A DNA stretch of 64,000 bases, taken from Arcuatula senhousia (taxonomy: Eukaryota > Mollusca > Bivalvia > Mytilida > Mytilidae). How positions within the stretch are numbered: the stretch's first letter is position 1; every line of letters begins with the position of its first letter. Both the position numbers and the translations under genes were made by a program. Under the pieces are notes generated by a model. It was not told the DNA's origin. It ran no database searches and saw only the letters and a program-made list of their open reading frames with translations. The stretch covers positions 1,666,842 to 1,730,841 of the forward strand of contig OZ020306.1 in assembly GCA_963971305.1 (NCBI GenBank), written 5' to 3'. Of the stretch, positions 22,475 through 35,159 are shown piece after piece.

Positions 22475-23755
22475 TTACAATGCATTTCTCGCTGCCAGTC
22501 TACCAAACAGATCTCTTATTGAGTGTTCTATAGCCCCAGCCCGGCTTTGTTTCACGGCTGTACATGTCTCCCCAGTGGACGTATCGACGGCTATCCCAAT
22601 GTATTTCCATTCAAATCCCATTAGTTGTCCTTGAAAAGACCATTTTACCATCTTCCCATTACCTCGGTCAAGCTGAAATAAAATAGATAAACATGTTTTT
22701 AAGCCATCGATAGGAAGTTCAGTTTTATGAAATGGAAATATTCATGGTCGTTTTACCTAGTCTTTGGCTGTTTGTTATTTTGAAACGATCACATCACTAC
22801 TAATATTCCTTTTATGTCTATCAACATGTTGTTTTTTAGAAACAGTCAGACCCTAGGAGTGCATTGAACGAGGGGAGGGGGTTGCGACTTAAAACGTGTT
22901 TTAATCCAATATTTCTTTTTAAATGCTTGTATCAAGTCCGGTATGTGCCTTTTTGTCTTTTCTGTTTGAACATACATGGTTGATATCGATCAACTTATGT
23001 TGTTGTTATCTTTTCCGGGAAAGAAAATAAACAGATTATTTAGATCCCATCAACTGACATTGTTTTCACACAAGACATTCTATTTTTGAAGTGGGCCAGT
23101 TGCAAGATTTCTAGCAGCAATTAGGCTGTCTGTCCTGTTTTGCTTCTGTCAGAGTTATGACACAGTGTATATTCAACATCCCATTATTTTTAGCCATGAA
23201 TTTCTTGTTTTGGCCTTGTGTTTAGCCTGCTATAGTCTCGGCTGTCGTATTTTCCAGAATAACCTTATCTTAACTTTTTGTTGTCTTCACATTACAGGTT
23301 AAGATTGGCAAAGAAGTAAGCTAAAACCAGTGCCAGGGATTGTCCTTAACAGATACATGTATTACTCTATTTGATTCACAAGAATGGGCGGAGCTTAAAA
23401 TTCTCGGTGCTTTAGGTAAGTTTTAAACGAAGAATCCCGAAATAATTGATCCGTGACCAACCCGGTCAATAAAATAGAGTAATACCTTTGCCAAAAAGAA
23501 CTTCATGAAAAATTTACATGTCATTTTTTTTATTTTGAAAACGAATGAAAATAACAAGATTTCGCATTGAATTTTGCATGAAAAAAAAAGATAATTTTTG
23601 GAATATATTGCTTATTTGAAATTTTCATTGAATTTGTATTCATATATTTAAACACAGACGCATGTAACTATTTTGCCTACCTGCCCAGAACCGGAAGTTC
23701 CCAGAGTAGCGGCCAGTGATTCAGCGGCACTGATGAATCCTCCTACCTTTTCCAT
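22475..23755 (-). CDS. Gene B: unrecognised small protein, family A-D
   Basis: I do not recognise the family. Coding exons 23755-23681 (25 codons, ATG at 23753-23755, donor GTAGGC) and 22672-22475 (acceptor TTTCAG, 65 codons plus stop); 90 aa, phase-0 intron. The ATG exon starts at an acceptor CAG|GTAAAATGG, so the 5' UTR is spliced. Visible parts: N-terminal helix-like MEKVGGFISAAESLAATLGT, a Gly/Ser linker, two likely strands (KMVKWSFQG; LMGFEWKYIGIAVD), a turn at TGETC, and a C-terminal helix SRAGAIEHSIRDLFGRLAAR. No signal peptide, so probably intracellular; one Cys (C62). The intron contains a 121-bp MITE. Differs from gene C by one residue (I77 for M). Confidence 0.8.
23362..23482. mobile_element. 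121-bp MITE in the intron of gene B
   Basis: Same family and length as 12366-12486, TIR TTACTCTATTT, flanked by TA. The matching intron of gene C (about 40031) reads ACATGATTTGCC without it, so it inserted after the duplication. Confidence 0.8.
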
Positions 23756-24517
23756 TTTACCTGAAAATTATATTGATTTGTAAAGCACAATCATATAAAT
23801 ATAAAACAGAAGTATTTGTATAATAGCTTTGTTAAGGAAATAAATTAACTCTTCGTATTATTTTACTAAATGTAATTTTCAACAAAAAATAACTTTAAGA
23901 TAAATTTCTTAACGTGATATATATGTTTTTATGTTTAAGGTGAAGTCTACTTGAGTTTCATACATATAAAATTTACAACCCGATTTTTAGATTCAAAATT
24001 GTTTAAAACACCATTTTTTCTTCCTTTGTAAAATCCTCGGTGCTGTTTTTGGCTTCCATGTTCGAACGTTTTGGTTTTGAGTACTTTTCGTTTTCAACAG
24101 TTTTGGAATTTGACCTTCCAATGTTTTGATTTAAATGCTACTGATGAGAGGTTACTCCTTGAAATATCGATAAATTGAATATCCAAATTAACCGTCGGGA
24201 CCGTTTATACCCGCGTTTTTGGTATTTGTTATTTTCATGTTTTATAAGGATAAAAGAATTTGAAAATTCTTGTGTATGGCTGTGACCGGAATGCCGACCG
24301 TGCCTAACCATGGTGTAAATACAATGTCCTTAAGACCTGTGCGTATCTAAAAAGTGAAAGGCTTAATTTGTCCCTGCCAAAAACCGGTAATTCTCATTTT
24401 CTTTTCATTCAAATATTATATTTTTTTTTAGATAGTCGATTCGATCAAAATAAAATAGATAAAAATTAAGCAAATTACAAATCTTTTAACACGTAGCGTA
24501 AATTGTTGAATTCTTAC

Positions 24518-24562
24518 CTTTGCAGTCTTTAAGAAACTAAATTACTTTTTGTCCAAACTTCA
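24518..24562 (-). other. Non-coding first exon of gene B
   Basis: Ends at a strong donor CTGCAAAG|GTAAGAAT (last exon base 24518). The 5' limit is set only by the TATA box about 30 nt upstream. The splice partner is the acceptor at 23761-23763 before the ATG exon. The same arrangement is conserved in gene C (donor after 40839). Confidence 0.6.
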
Positions 24563-24588
24563 AATAACTTGTCTTTATCACCATTTCC

Positions 24589-24596
24589 TATTTATA
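24589..24596 (-). promoter_or_regulatory. TATA box of gene B
   Basis: GGGTATAAATAGG on the minus strand, about 70 nt before the first splice donor. The sequence from here to the donor is nearly identical in block 2 (TATA at 40910-40917). Confidence 0.7.
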
Positions 24597-24599
24597 CCC

Positions 24600-26622
24600 T
24601 TTTCCATACTTATTAATGGGAATTTTAAAAGTCCTTGGGTTTTCGGATAATTATAAATAGTGAAAATTATTAAAAGGACTTTTCCATTTCTATAAATAGA
24701 TTGGATTTTGATGTCAATATTGATTTCGAATATTTTATGGAATAAGCTTTAATCTAGAAATGAATATTTTAAAAAATCAATGCTGCAAGAAAATTTAACA
24801 TTTTTAAACGGGCTTAAAAAACGCTTTACCAAAAAGACTGAAAATGCTTATGGATCAATTAGGGAACCGGGCGATTATTTGGCGGAGGGCTTGGTTTTAT
24901 TCCTGAAAAAAATTATTCTGGCATCAAAAATTAATAAAAAAAAGATATTTTAAAGGAGGATTTCTACTATCTTAAAAAATAGTGTGATGTTTTAAATTTT
25001 TTTTTCTGATTCAAAAAAATCAAAAAACAAGCACCCCATCCTTCTTAAGTAACATGTGCGCTCCCTATTATGTCAAACATATTTTGAAAAAAAAGAAAGA
25101 TAATGGTGTTAATCCTCCTTAAAATTGACATCTGAATTTTATAGGAATGCTAAAGTGTTGTTGATGCATTCAAGGAATGCTTATCATATTTCAAATCTTT
25201 TATATGATATGAAATTTTCAAGAAGTAATTAAATATTAGCTAAGAGTTTATTTTTAAAAGATGCGACCGGGCAACAATACCAATCGTAAACGCACTTTAT
25301 CAGGATGAAATTGTACGATGTCAGTACATAAATCATAGTTTGTACTGAGTTTTCTGACAGAACGCTACCGGGGTCCTATATAGGCCAAATGAACAACAGA
25401 CAAACCTTTAGTAACTTTGTTTCATATTGACTTGTGGTTCACCTGGTTGATGACTATTTGTTTCCCGTATAATTCTCTTATTCATATGTACAATAATTCA
25501 AAACCAAAGCTAGACTTGTCATATTTATGAAACTTTTCAATTTTAAATTTAATTGAGTGTTTTTTTTAAGTATATTAATTTTTCGATTCATTTTATCTTA
25601 TTCTTTATTTCTGATCTTTTGAACTTCTTGACCCCTCACAGTTCAAAGGAGTGCGCCCTCCCGTTTAATGGGAAAATTTGGTTAGGAACTGCATGAGAGT
25701 CCCGAAAGATTTTTTTATTAATTGCGCGCCCTCCCGTCATGCCCGTTTGAAAATTTCTGTATCCAAAACAGCAGTTCAAGTTCCCGTACGTAATGGTCCG
25801 CACACTAATCACGACACCAGGCTTTCCGGGCTTATTTTGAATGACCTCTTTTTAACCTTAAAAGCCATGATAAGAATGCATTACGCAACCGCGCTGTTTA
25901 TAGTAAAGCCTACTATATATTTTTCAGAGCAAACATTATTTCATTCTCCTTCAATATGTTGTATCTTATTCGATCTTATAATATTGCCATATTTAATCCT
26001 ATTTACTTTTCGAATTTATATTATTTATAATATTCACATATATTTTGATAGTTAAACGAGTTTTTTTCTTATTCATATGCGCGCCCTCCTGTTTCCACCA
26101 CAGTTCTGCCTATTTAATTATAAAGCCTCTTATAACATATGGGACCGGTGTTTTTTAATTACCTTTCAAAGAATGGTCATTAAAGGGTTATAGACTTATT
26201 GGGAGGGGCGGGGGGCATTTTAAAAAAAAATTGAAATAATTTTAAACACAAGATTCGTGACTTTTTTTTTCAATTAACGATGAAACCTAGTCGGAGTTAT
26301 TTCAAACCAATGCGTGTTTATAATGAAACAAATGAACACAAAAACATATTCCACTTCAATAATGTCATGTTAATCATTTTCATACGGGTAAACATTATTT
26401 TAACTATTAAAACCCCTCATAGTTTATTTGTGCAGTTTAGGTGTTTTTTATACATTTGATACAATTTCAGCATGTTCAACTAAATTCATCTAAAAATGTT
26501 AATTTTGTCTGACAAAACTTTAGGGTAAGAATAAATGAAGAACGTTTGACGTCATCTAACCAGATGTCCCACAGTTTAGAGTATAATTGCAGTGCATTCA
26601 AACCATAGAGACTTTCGAGAGA
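24600..26622. other. Upstream region of gene B; no gene seen
   Basis: AT-rich DNA shared with 40920-42755. ORFs here (for example 25678-26055) do not keep frame or start in the duplicate, so they are not coding. The immediate 60 nt upstream of the TATA box are especially well conserved between the copies and may hold promoter elements. Confidence 0.5.
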
Positions 26623-26628
26623 AAAGAC

Positions 26629-28852
26629 CACCGTATGGACTCGTGAGCGGATGAAAATGTGATTCACGTACATGGACATGGTTAATAACACACTTTGAAA
26701 AGGGATAAACGGATTAAAAACAAAACAAGGTATGTTTGAGTATCATTTTTCGTAACCCATTTCTATTATATATTAAATGCCATGGCTCACGGAACACTTG
26801 AAACCGTTCCCTTTCTTAAGATGCATGATATTTTTCGAAAGAATGTTTCAGTTTTCTTCCAACTTAATGACAAAATGATATTACAAAAAAAAAAAAATAA
26901 CAATAAAACATATTTTTTTTTCTAATAAAATCACCCTTTTAAAGAATATAATGTGCATACACGTGCTTTTAGGGATATGAAATATCCCAAAACACCGTTT
27001 TTTTATAGGCACGGATCTTATAATAAAAGTTATGCCCGAAAATTAAAGTAACGCCGTCTGAAAAGGTTATCAATCGGTAACGCATATAAAAATGGTCAAG
27101 AAACAACAAATGATTAATGCTGGAAGGGGTAGTTATATAACGATAAATCTTTTTCATTCCGAAAGAATCAATAACAACCTGTATTACTTAATTTGTAGAT
27201 CTACTAGTCAGTGTCTATGTTGATGACTGTGGCTGCCAAGAGCAATGTTACACATACAGACTGCCGGGCAAAAAAGATACAATTCAAATTGAATCATTTT
27301 AAAAAAAGAAATACTGCTATGAAATAAAAAGTCGGGAATCCTAATTTTGGTAGAGCGCGTCAGGCGTAGGAAAATTTAATGTCTGGAAATTTGTTGTCAT
27401 TTGAATTTATGAAAACTTCTTTGAAAACATGTACAGCGTCTTCGGCTATTCCGTCAACTATTTCGATGCGATATTAAGCGTATTGAAACATGACATATAA
27501 AACCATTTATTTTAAACATACGTTTTAGAATAGAAAGTATTTATCTAATACATTTTACTCATATGAACCCGAAACACAAAACATGTCCATTTTAAAACTC
27601 TCTCTCTGACCCTTATCGAAGGAAAATTCCTTGGCAAAAGTTATTTTCAAAGTCGACCAGATTGTCTGACATTCAACTCCCTTACTCACTTTAAAACAGT
27701 CCGCGTACAATTTTGTAAGCACTATACATCAATATCAATTTATTTCCTTCATTCAAGAATTAAGGAGTACATTTTTCTCAGGTAATATGCCAATAAGAAA
27801 GAAAAGCAGACTATGGCTCAACCGACCAAAACAAAAATGTGGCACTAAAAGACAACAAAAGAGATATATTTCTCAATCAATACAAGCATTAATTTAATAA
27901 TTCAAAATCGTCAAAAAGCAGTTTTAGTTTTTTTTTTTAAGTTTTTTTTATTAACTAATAGTTTGTAGAAATTAAGGTATGTAGTATAATTTTAAATGCA
28001 TTAAAAATACTTTCAAATTAATTTTATGCTGGAATTCCGTAAACTATTTTAAGAAACTCCTGTCCATGATTGTTGGTAGTTAAGTTTATAGCCAAACGTT
28101 AACATCAAGTTAGGCTTATTTAAGACAATCAAATAAATTAAATTTCTACGCGTGCTATCTTAATTTCACAGCCTCTTTTCGTTTACTTGATAATCAAATT
28201 TATTTTCCAAACAGTAACACATATTTATGTAAAGATGTTTGTCTAATTATGCAATTAAAAATTGGGTTATACATGTTTTTTTCGCCTCATGTATATGCAA
28301 CAATTGATTAAAAAATATTTTATGGGAATAAAAAACAAACATGTAATAAATTTCGCTTTATTTACATTATTGTGTTGTAATTTAACACGCATTGACCCTT
28401 TTTAGCTTTTCTCACGTATTTTGTAACCTTTTCGCCCTGCGTTATCGGCGTATCGTAATTTACAAGCGATATATAAGGTAAATGAACTCATTTATCTTGT
28501 TAACACATTCCATGTGATAATGATTGTTCTAAAAATTTTGACCTGTTTGAGCAGAAATGTGTGTAAATATTTTTTTTTGTAAATAAATTCATATTTCAAA
28601 TGAAGTATTGATTTTGTAAAGAGGTTGTGGAACAAATCGTTCAATAATGAATTATGATGCCAACAAAATTAAACACCTAAAGATATGAGGTGTTCCTTGC
28701 AATAGCATTTGTTTTTATATAAGAATGGCTACTGGGTTTATAATAGACCTTTTTGATGATATATTGCTGTTTTTGAAAATTTTCAAAGTGTGTTATTTAC
28801 CATTTCCATGTACGTGATTCACCTTTTCATCCGCTCACGAGTCCATACGGTG
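26629..28852. mobile_element. 2224-bp TIR element, empty site in block 2
   Basis: TIRs begin CACCGTATGGACTCGTGAGC and run about 75 bp with few mismatches. Direct repeats AAAGAC flank it (26623-26628, 28853-28858). In block 2 (about 42765) the same site reads AAAAGACCGAAGTAG without the element. The interior has no ORF above about 65 codons, so it is non-autonomous. Confidence 0.85.
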
Positions 28853-28944
28853 AAAGACTGAAGTAGAGAATCAGTTAAAAAGGGTCATAAAGATTGAAAT
28901 GTTTTGAGAGTACAACGCATATCTAATTCTGTGTACTAGTAATA

Positions 28945-29612
28945 GCGAGCACAGCTCGTAGCGGGCACGAAGTTCCCTCGAAAAATTTGCCTAATGCTGA
29001 TATTGATTTTTTACGTCCGGATATGCTTTTCAAAGGAATCCCGAGTGAATGTTAAATAATTACCGAATTTGCTTGTCGCATTCTTAAAACTATATATGTT
29101 ATAGAGTAAAAGGAGAAAAAAATATTCTGACGACGATGAGTGTTTCATCATTTGTAGTAACAAAATTTTGATCGATTTTTTGCTTTCATTCCTTTTTTAC
29201 GTTAAATCGGCCAAGCATCTCGTCTAAAAATGAATGTTCTAGAAAATGCCCAAAATAAAAAGTCTCAGTTAAAAATTAATCAATCAAAATATTTCACTCG
29301 GGTGACTCGGAAAGTTTACCAAAAACGCACCCCATGTTTTTAATTTTAGGTAAACAAATGCCTATAGTAAACAAATGTTTCAATATCAAAAAAGTTCACG
29401 TCTTTGCGGAAATTCGGTTCTTTAGATGGGATTTTTCTTATTTCTAAAAGATTTTATTCCTCATCTGAGATGTGGAACTCCGTCATTTGAGAGCAAAAAG
29501 AGGATCCATCTGTTCTGTTTCTTCTTTCATGTTGTAATGTGGAGAGTTTTTTCACATGTATTTACAAAAAATATTTGTCAACCTTTAATTATCAGAATAA
29601 TGTTGTGCTCGC
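28945..29612. mobile_element. Element with GCGAGCACAGCTCG / TGTGCTCGC ends
   Basis: Short inverted ends GCGAGCACA and TGTGCTCGC followed by TTAGGCAA. The left end has nested small palindromes (AGCTCGTAGCGGGC). The duplicate copy spans 42853-51091 and is split by the BEL/Pao element; a diverged third member is 37257-37811. No coding capacity is clear. Confidence 0.6.
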
Positions 29613-30002
29613 AGTTAGGCAAAGCCTATTTCATAATATGCATTGTTACTAATCCTGGAATTCAATTGTTTTATCTGCTTTTGTTTATTTCTTGTTTAAT
29701 GACAATGAACGTCTCAATTTTCACTTGGAAATAAAACTCTTATAATTTTAACTAACAGAAATATTATATGTTTTTACTTTTTTTGGAAGGGGGTCATGCA
29801 TGATCTTAAATAAACTAACCATGTCATTGACACTAACTAACGTTTTTTAACACTTTTATTTTTTTTTAAAGCACTGGACAATATTTTACATTTCGAATTA
29901 AATTAACATAAATTTAAAGGTCAGAAAATCAGATAAGTGGAGGTCAAACAATTTAATTTTTGACCTGATTTCTGGACAATGATTAACACCATTATACAAA
30001 GA

Positions 30003-32882
30003 CCAGATTTTTGAAACTTTTCAAGTCTATCTTTGGAGTTCGGACTTTTGCAATAATCATGCTTATAAACGACTTCAAATTACTTTCAATGTATCTCAGA
30101 CCAGAGCAGTATTCAAATACTTAAGAATGAAAACCAAGAAAAACTGGGAATGTTATAGAGTACAACGCAATTATGTTAATGAATTAAGAAGGCATTCAAT
30201 TAGACAGTATTTTATTGAGAGGTGTTATGGTGGACCAAAACAAAAGCATTTCTGGCCTACAATTAAACCATATCTAACCAATAAAGGTAGCTTTTTTGAA
30301 AATTATATAATTGTTCTCTGCAATGACAGTCAGATAATAAACAATCAATCTGATGTTGCAGAAATATTTTATAATTGTTTGTACATGTAGCTAAAGACAT
30401 TGGAAGTGGTAGCTGCCCAGCAGATGTAAACCATCCAAGTATAACAGCAATTGTTGATAATTGTAACATCCAAGGTAATCTGAATTTTGTACCAATAGAA
30501 AGTGAGTTTGTTGAAAAGCAAATAAACAAAATTAATGTAAATAAAGCAACAGGAATACATGGTATATCTGTAATTTTTTTTTAAAAATTGGTAGTCCTGC
30601 TCTGCTTGAACCAATTAACAAACTTGTAAATAAATCTATTACTACATCTACTTTTCCTGACGCTCTTAAAAAGCTTAGGTAGTACCACTACATAAGAAAA
30701 ATAGTCAGTAAGATGTAGGAAACTAAAGACCAGTCAGTATCCTGCCTGCTATGTCAAAGGTTTTCGAGAGAGCCATCTACCAGCAGCTTATTGATTAGTT
30801 TGACACTATATTTCATCCTTCTCTTTCGACATTTAGACCAGGCTACGGCTGTAATACAGCATTGTTAAAAGTAATTGAGGACTGGAAAAAGGCAGTCGAA
30901 GAAAACAAATTTGTTGCTGCTGTGGTGATGGACCTTTCGAAGGCCTTCGACTGTCTGGTACATGATTTATTATGATTAAAACTTAAAGCTTATCGTTTAC
31001 ATGAAAATGCAATTAGTCTTTTGTTTAGTTATCTGTCAAATAGATCTCAGTGTGTTAAAGTTGGTTCTATATTAAGTTCATGGCAAAATATTTATAAAGG
31101 GGTTCCCCAAGGATCTATAATAGGGCCTGTACTATTTAACATTTTTCTTAACGACATGTTTTTGTTTCGTAAAGGAAGGCACACTGTACAACTATGCAGA
31201 TGATAACAAATTGTCACACTCAGGAACTTGCATCAATGGATTAGTTAATATTTTGGAGAATGAAAGTGCTGTTTTAATTAATTGGTTTTCTGATAATCAG
31301 ATGAAGGCTAATCCAGATAAATTTCAGACTTTTGCCGTTGGGAAGAAAACAAAAAGTAGGGATATTTAATTCATTTTGGATGGGAATGAAATTCTCTGTG
31401 AAGATGAAGTAAAGCTCCTGGGGGTGACAATTGATTATCAACTCAAGTTTGAGTTTGACTCACATATTTCAAATATTTACAGAAAGGCGTCAAGGCAGTT
31501 AAATGTACTTGTAAATGGGGCATCCGTTAAAATATTATTGTAATAACATGACAGTAGTACCATTTTAACTTCTTTATTATAAAATCTTGTATGTATGTGT
31601 AAAAGGGATCTACATGTAACTGAAAGCAGCATTATTAGAAACATCAACTTCTCCCTTTCTTTTGTAAACTTTACCTAATAAAGTAGTAATCCATTAAAAA
31701 AAAAACATAAAAACATAAAATAATGTTGCTTTCCTCATAACAAGGTTCCCATATAACACCTTCCTATAGAAAAGGACTATGTGACAGAATGGATATTTTT
31801 GCATTAAAGGTTTTATAACTTAATAAAAGTATTTTTAACTGGTGACTGTAATCAAAAACAGACAAATTTATACTGTGTAATGATTGAATTGTTATACGTT
31901 TGAAATGCAATGAAAAATAAAGAATTACAAAAAAAAAGTTAAATGTAGTTCAACGAATTGGAAAACACTTACCAAAATTGGGGAGGTTGACTATTTTTTA
32001 TTCTTATATTCTTTCAAATTTTAATTATTGTCCTGTGATTTGGCATTTTTGTTGGGAAAATAATAGCAAAAAGATGGAAAAAATAGAAGAACGTGCCTTG
32101 CGCTTCATTTATGAAAAATATGATTGTACTTATGAAGAACTTTTATACATATCAAGCTTACCTTCACTTAAAATAAGACGTCCTCGAACCATTGCTATTG
32201 AAGTTTTCAAAATTCTACACAAACTCTCACCTGTTTACTTACATGATATTATAAAATTTAAACAATATAATTATTCCTTTAGAAAAGAAAATCTGGTTGA
32301 AGTTCCGAAGGTAAGAACCACAGGATGTGGCCTCCTGACTCAATAAGATATGCTAGAGCCACTCTCTGGAATGAGCTGCCAAATGAAATTCGTGCCCAGA
32401 CCAATTTGGACCAGTTTAAAAATATGATCAATAACTGGAATGGCAGCTCATGCAGATGTGGCTCCTGCAGATCTTAATCCTGTTGATCTATATTATTATA
32501 TGTTTATGTTTTTATGCTTTGTAATTGTGCAATGTATGTAGTATTGTGCTTTACCTTAATGTGTGCATGTTGTATTGTGCTTTATGTTACTATATGCTTT
32601 TTGCAATAGTTTCTTTGTGTGCTTGACTGCATGTGCTTTGTTTTACTTAATGTGCTATTGTACTTTAAACTTATTTGTTTTAACTAAGTATGTGCACAGC
32701 TTAGTAAACACATATGCATTTTATGCGCTCACCTGCATGATTCTTATTATCTTACTTTAATTTGCTTTGTGTTTTATGTTGTATCCATTTATGTGTTGGT
32801 CGGCAAAAAGTTCTACAGAGCTTACGTTTATTCTGTTTGTATTAACCCGACTTCAAATAAAGTTCTTAGTCTTAGTCTTAGT
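30003..32882 (+). pseudogene. Decayed LINE reverse transcriptase, block 1 copy
   Basis: Recognisable pieces in order: [93 protein letters not shown], then the YADD region (frameshifted; reads YADDNKLSHSG), QMKANPDKFQ, LGVTIDYQLKFEFD and a C-terminal ALRFIYEKYDCTYEELLY. Several stops and frameshifts are shared with the block 2 copy, for example the TAA inside N-x-RPVS. Ends in AATAAA plus (TCTTAG)n at 32857-32882. A 427-bp retrocopy (31511-31937) interrupts it. Confidence 0.85.
31511..31937 (+). mobile_element. 427-bp processed retrocopy with poly(A) and TSD
   Basis: Flanked by the 13-bp repeats GTTAAATGTACTT (31498-31510) and GTTAAATGTAGTT (31938-31950), and ends AATAAAGAATTAC plus a run of A. 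The block 2 LINE lacks it. The combination of long target duplication, poly(A) signal and tail is the signature of LINE-mediated retroposition of an mRNA 3' end or a SINE. The source transcript is not identified. Confidence 0.85.
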
Positions 32883-33714
32883 ATATGCCAATTCATTTTT
32901 CTTGTATTTTCATCTTTCTGTTCACTACTTACTGTAAATTTCAAAACGAACTTGTGTTTTGTAGCCACCATATGTCCGAAGTGAAAATTTGGCTTATATT
33001 AATTGGTGAATGTCCACTGGGCACAGAAAAAAAGTTTCAAAACAGGTTTCTCAGCAATCAGGTGTTGCCCATTAATGAGTCTTGAATTAAAGAAACACAC
33101 GTCAGGGTTAGCTACAATAATTAGCTCCTTTGACATTTTTGGTTGAGCGGAGCTACAATGTGGTCCTTTATAACTCGTACTGGAGCTATGCCGAACGCTA
33201 ATTACACCGGACGTATTTCCATCCATTAGAAGAAATATTTGGTACTAAAATGTTGATAAGATTATACAAAATACATAGTGTGTTAAACATTTTAAAACCC
33301 TCTGTATAATATTTTAGTTTTTCGTGAAAAGATTATTTTTTGAAGACTTTTGATCTTGAACTTGGAATTTAAGTTCAGGATAACAATAATGAAAATTTAT
33401 TTCATCATGTAACAAATTAATAGCAAAATTAAAATTAAAAAAAGATTCTTTTTATGTTGAGTGTTTAAGTAATTCTGAACAATTTTGTAAGTTAAACCAT
33501 GGAAGTAATATAGGAGAGGAAATCCAACAGATTAATTGAATTAATTATCATGTACTAGTCCTACTGTTTTCTCCCTTCAAAATGCATGGCTATGACACTA
33601 ATTTGTTATTTACTGATAAGCTCTTTGATGACCGTCTGCGGGGCCGATGGTGTTGGATCATCTGGAGAGGATGATTGCATCACGTGGTTTATTATCGCTT
33701 ATCAGCCATATATA

Positions 33715-34487
33715 TATCTTTATTCTCGTAAACCATAAACCGGTCTTGCAAATTCCGACCAGTACCTCCCCGTGGTGCAAGACGGGCACTGTTCCAGCGA
33801 CAACAAAGGATACTCTGGAGCAGCTAACACTGGCGGTGGTGTGTCATGGGCTGGACGACCCATGGCACATAGCGAGTCTATACCGGTTGGTATAAGTCGA
33901 TGCAGAGGGGCTTTCCCCTAGTCACGACTATAAATACCCATCAGTTTCAAACCATAAACAATGGTACAGAGATTAAGCATACAGTAATTATAATACAATA
34001 TACAAAGGTACAAGCAGAAATGGAGATACAGAGAGAAAACACAATAAACAATGTTAACATTTGGTCAATAAAGGAAAAATGTATTAAATAGGCTACCCAG
34101 GAGAATCTATCTTTTTCAGAATAATTCTAATAAACTTACAGAGTTTGTTTAAAGTTGGAATATGTTTGCTGTTCATCAGCTGGTTAAACTTAATGATATT
34201 AGGCCTTTTTCTATAATTCAAGTCGAGAAATTGTTGGCGTTCCACCGTTAATGAATTACAAAAAAAAAGGTTATGAAATTCGTCGCCGATTTCATTTGCT
34301 TCACATAATGTGCATTTTCTATTTTCACGTGGTGTATTACGCCACCTTCCAGATTCTATAGGAAGATTGTGGTTGACTGTTCTAAAACGGCATAAGGTTA
34401 TCGCATTTTTGTCATCTAAAAGGTTAAAGTAGTTTTCAAATTCTATTTTATCTTTAAATATCCTATAATTTATTGTCAGAAAGTGCT
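33715..34487 (-). pseudogene. LINE C-terminal fragment with zinc-ribbon motif
   Basis: Minus strand, open from about 34487 to a TAG at 34093-34095: IEFENYFNLLDDKNAITLCR, then RTVNHNLPIESGRWRN, TPRENRKCTLC, EIGDEFHNLFFC. The CxxC ... H ... C pattern is the C-terminal zinc motif of LINE ORF2 proteins. The following 3' UTR ends at AATAAA near 33722-33727. The RT core is missing (5' truncation). It is a different family from the one at 30-33 kb, and closer in plan to the fragment at 61.5 kb. Confidence 0.7.
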
Positions 34488-35159
34488 AATCTATAAACAC
34501 ACCAGGAAATCCCCGTCTATTAATATACACCTATGCCGTTGAGGGTATCGAGTTGCGCTTTTCATCAGCTGTAAACTGATACTAAGATCGATAAAATCTG
34601 ACAATGTTTGACCACAATACAAGTAAACTAAGACGGTAACATTGTTTTAATTTTAAAAAGTGTATGTTTTTAAATTCAATTTTACTTGAGCATAGGAAAA
34701 GTCCGGAAAATAAACTAAATAATAAAAGAAAGAAGAGAAAATTGTCGTTTAAATGATATGGGTCTCTTCCGCGGCACGTAGTGGCATGTAGTTAAAACTT
34801 TAAATTTAAAAAAAGAAAAGTTATCGAGTAAGTAAAAAAAAACCTTTAGTAGTTTGCGCAAATAGAAGAGTAAAGACATTTGTTTTACTTTTATTATTTT
34901 ATAACAGCATGAAATACGGGTATGTTATTTTTAAATGTAAAAACATTTTTATTTTTTTTGCATGAAATTGATAACAAGGTTGGAGGTATTTAATAGTATA
35001 TTAGTTGGTTTTGTTTCATAAATAAACGGTAGGGCTGTTAAGAATGTAAAAATATTTTAAATATCTTCTTTAAGCTCAAATCTTTAAGTTATATTATAAC
35101 GTTGTATTCAAACACACAAATGGATAAAAAAATAACCTTTTTCTATTGCATATGCACCG

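Larger units (their letters stand above)
9766..33505 (+). repeat. Segmental duplication, block 1
   Basis: Direct paralogue of 36035-55165. Matching anchors in the same order: 9770-10085 with 36040-36390; 12200-13140 with 36400-37160; 15900-16105 with 37170-37945; 22055-26628 with 37950/38826-42765; 28853-31510 with 42765-43228 plus 50780-53035; 31938-33505 with 53036-55165. Interruptions of the match in block 1 are mobile elements listed separately (10088-12197, 12366-12486, about 13148-15900, about 16107-22050, 23362-23482, 26629-28852, 31511-31937). Visual divergence in shared DNA is a few percent. Confidence 0.85.

Noticed and set aside
25678..26055. 125-codon ORF, and its relative at 41763-42077, as a conserved gene
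   Set aside because: The two duplicates are open in different extents with different starts and C-termini; differences are indels that break frame.
33590..33900. A tRNA-derived SINE in the GC-richer stretch at 33.6-33.9 kb
   Set aside because: No convincing A and B boxes; it is better explained as the 3' UTR of the minus-strand LINE fragment ending at AATAAA near 33722.
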